Below, one piece after another: positions 6,266 to 7,871 of a stretch of DNA of 7,871 bases. The DNA is taken from contig CAYOBW010000321.1 of NCBI GenBank assembly GCA_964402115.1, positions 1 through 7,871 of the forward strand, given 5' to 3'. Source of the DNA: CAYOBW01 sp964402115. Its GTDB lineage: Bacteria; Verrucomicrobiota; Kiritimatiellia; UBA8416; CAYOBW01. Made by a program: the position numbers and the translations under genes. A model generated the notes under the pieces. That model saw only the letters and a list, made by a program, of their open reading frames with translations. It was not told where the DNA came from and made no database searches. Position 1 is the stretch's first letter. Each line of letters begins with the position of its first letter.

Positions 6266-7871
6266 TCAACGTCCGACGGCGTCGAAGACCAGCACCTCGA
6301 AGGGCTCCAGCGCGACTTCTTGCGGCTGGCCGGCGGCGAGCGTCAGCGTCTGCACGCGCTGGTCGGCGTAGGGCGCGCGCAGCGTGTAGCGCTGCGCGGC
6401 GCCGGCGGGCAGCTCGAACGCCGTGGCGGCGTCCAGCGCGAACGTGCGCGGCTGGTCGGCCGGATTGCGCAGCATCAGCGTGCCCCGGCGCGGGCTCCAC
6501 GCGGCATAGCCGTAGGGCTCCAGCGCGAGCGGGTCGCCGCCGACCCAGTGCGCGTCCACCAGTACCTCCGCGTGCGCGTGCGCCCAGCGGGCGGCCTCCG
6601 CCACGCGGTCCCACGCCTCCGGGGTCATCAGGGACGGGGTCAGGTAGAGCTCCTGCAGCATGGCGCCGCTGGCGAAGTAGGAGCGCGCCTCGTTCTTCAG
6701 GTGCGGGCCGCTCTTGCCGACCTTGTCGCCTTGGAAGCAGCGCCCGTGCACGATGCCGTGGTGCATCACCGCGTTGAGCGGATACAGCGGCGCCTTCTCG
6801 ACGAACAGCTTCCGGCAGTAGCCGTCGCGGAACGTCAGCCACTGCTCGCGATCGTCGCCCTTGCCGGTCCAGCCGACGTCGGAGCTGCCGTTGCGCCAGG
6901 TGGCATCCACGTGGTTCAGCCAGAACGGCGACGGCCACGTCCCGACGGTGACGTTGATGAACAGCTCGGGGTTTTCCCGCCGCAGGGCGTGCGCCACGCC
7001 AAGCAGCGCCATGAAGTGCGGGCTGACGCCTTCGCCGGCCTTGTCCCACTTGAAGGCGGTGACGCCGTCCTCGCGCATCAGCTGCCGGCACCGCTCCTCG
7101 AACCACTGCCGATACCGCGGCTGCGCGAGGTCGAGCTCGCCCTCCGCGGGAATCAGCCCCGCCTGGCGGGCCAGCTCCGTGCGCTCTTTCGCCCCGCCGT
7201 AGCCGCCGAGCGGCGAAATCCAGATGCCGAGGTGCGCGCCCAGCGGATCCATTCGCGCTTTCAGGGCCCGGAAGCCGCCGGGGAAGCGCTTGAGGTTCTC
7301 GGCCCACAGGCCCGCGCGCACGTCATCCCACCCGTCATCCACGAGATACGCCTGCACCGGCACGCCGCGCTTGCGTACGAGCTCCTCGTCGAAGCGCGTC
7401 ACGACGTCGAAGACGTTGGAGGCGTTCACGGAGTACCCGAGGTCGTACCAGCCGTTGTAGTGCAGGAACGGCCGCGCGGGGCGCGCGCGCTCCCGCTCGA
7501 TGTAGCAGAGGAACGCGCGGCGGAGCTGGCCGGCGGGTGCGACGCCGGCCACCGCCGCGAAGCTGTAGGGCTGCCGCGGCGAAAGCTCGAGCCGGCAGGG
7601 GAACCCGATCCGCGCGCCCGTGCTGCCGTCGAGCGCGTTCTGCGCGCCGGGCATCTCGACGCCGAGGAACATCCCGCCGCCCGCGACGGGGCTGCCGGGA
7701 CAGCGGCCGATCGTCTCCGCCTCCGGCAGGCGCACGTCGCACAGCTCCACGCCGAAGAGCGGCGCCTGCGGCTGCGGCGTGGACAGCTCCAGGGTTTGGC
7801 GCACGTAGTGCGCGCCGTCGCGCAGCTCGGCCCGCCAGCGCGCGCGCAGGCCGGGCGCGGCGGTCAGCTCG
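6266..7871 (-). CDS. Alpha-galactosidase-like glycoside hydrolase (clan GH-D, GH36-like), 5' end outside the window
   Basis: The reading frame is open to the window edge. The first possible internal start, a GTG at 7804, is preceded by 22 codons that read as normal protein (ELTAAPGLRARWRAEL then RDGAHY), so the true start lies beyond the window; 534 residues are visible. The N-terminal part looks like the end of a beta-sandwich. The TIM barrel begins near visible residue 135 (FLHYNGWYDLGY). YLVDDGWDD at about 175-183 matches the DDGW substrate-binding motif of GH36, FPGGFRAL and GIWISPLGG follow as in that family, and FKWDKAG contains the KWD nucleophile motif (Asp 276). The acid/base is probably Asp 331 in WRNGSSDVGW, but this region does not look like the canonical GH36 one. 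A C-terminal beta-sandwich covers about 464-534. Expected activity is retaining hydrolysis of an alpha-linked galactoside or similar sugar; substrate and cellular location cannot be read because the N-terminus is missing. I am confident of the clan, less of the family. Confidence 0.8.
   Translation of the reverse strand, partial: ELTAAPGLRARWRAELRDGAHYVRQTLELSTPQPQAPLFGVELCDVRLPEAETIGRCPGSPVAGGGMFLGVEMPGAQNALDGSTGARIGFPCRLELSPRQPYSFAAVAGVAPAGQLRRAFLCYIERERARPARPFLHYNGWYDLGYSVNASNVFDVVTRFDEELVRKRGVPVQAYLVDDGWDDVRAGLWAENLKRFPGGFRALKARMDPLGAHLGIWISPLGGYGGAKERTELARQAGLIPAEGELDLAQPRYRQWFEERCRQLMREDGVTAFKWDKAGEGVSPHFMALLGVAHALRRENPELFINVTVGTWPSPFWLNHVDATWRNGSSDVGWTGKGDDREQWLTFRDGYCRKLFVEKAPLYPLNAVMHHGIVHGRCFQGDKVGKSGPHLKNEARSYFASGAMLQELYLTPSLMTPEAWDRVAEAARWAHAHAEVLVDAHWVGGDPLALEPYGYAAWSPRRGTLMLRNPADQPRTFALDAATAFELPAGAAQRYTLRAPYADQRVQTLTLAAGQPQEVALEPFEVLVFDAVGR

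Noticed and set aside
1..7871. CRISPR arrays, tRNA or rRNA genes, and insertion sequences
   Set aside because: No regularly spaced repeats, no cloverleaf or rRNA-like segments, and no transposase reading frame or terminal repeats were seen on either strand.

Overview
This GC-rich window carries five genes, all on the minus strand, so the genes are transcribed from high to low coordinates. The organism is most likely a member of the Planctomycetota-Verrucomicrobiota-Lentisphaerota group. The main evidence is a back-to-back set of a DUF1549/DUF1553 protein, a DUF1501 protein and a PPC-domain protein, a gene set that is abundant in that superphylum and uncommon elsewhere. This is inferred from family knowledge; there is no marker gene in the window.

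Layout in the direction of transcription: (1) 7871-6266 is the 3' part of an alpha-galactosidase-like (clan GH-D, GH36-like) glycoside hydrolase whose start lies outside the window. (2) A 76-base gap holds a perfect 8-bp inverted repeat. (3) 6189-5536 is a Uma2-family (PD-(D/E)XK nuclease fold) protein. (4) A 61-base gap follows. (5) 5474-3897 is a secreted DUF1549/DUF1553 protein. (6) 3881-2496 is a DUF1501 protein with a Tat-type signal. (7) 2493-172 is a secreted multidomain beta-sandwich protein with two TIG-like and two PPC domains. (8) The last 171 bases hold no gene, but contain a weak terminator candidate and a cluster of GC-rich palindromes.

Genes 5-7 look like one operon. The spacings are 15 and 2 bases, there is a textbook Shine-Dalgarno directly after the stop of the first gene, and the last junction has the stop and start codons almost touching. 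All three products carry export signals, so the module should act in the periplasm or outside the cell. Its biochemical role is not established: DUF1501 is related to the alkaline phosphatase/sulfatase fold, PPC and TIG domains are usually binding or structural modules, and DUF1549/DUF1553 has no known activity. With the upstream glycoside hydrolase, a role in processing a sulfated or otherwise decorated polysaccharide is a reasonable hypothesis, not a demonstrated one.

The most notable points are: a DUF1549 domain that lacks the CxxCH haem-type motif that gave the family its 'Planctomycete cytochrome' name; a charged helical segment inserted into the first TIG-like domain of the PPC protein; an internal TIG-PPC duplication; and a glycoside hydrolase with a clear nucleophile motif but an atypical acid/base region. 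The long open frames on the plus strand are shadows of GC-rich minus-strand codons and are not annotated.
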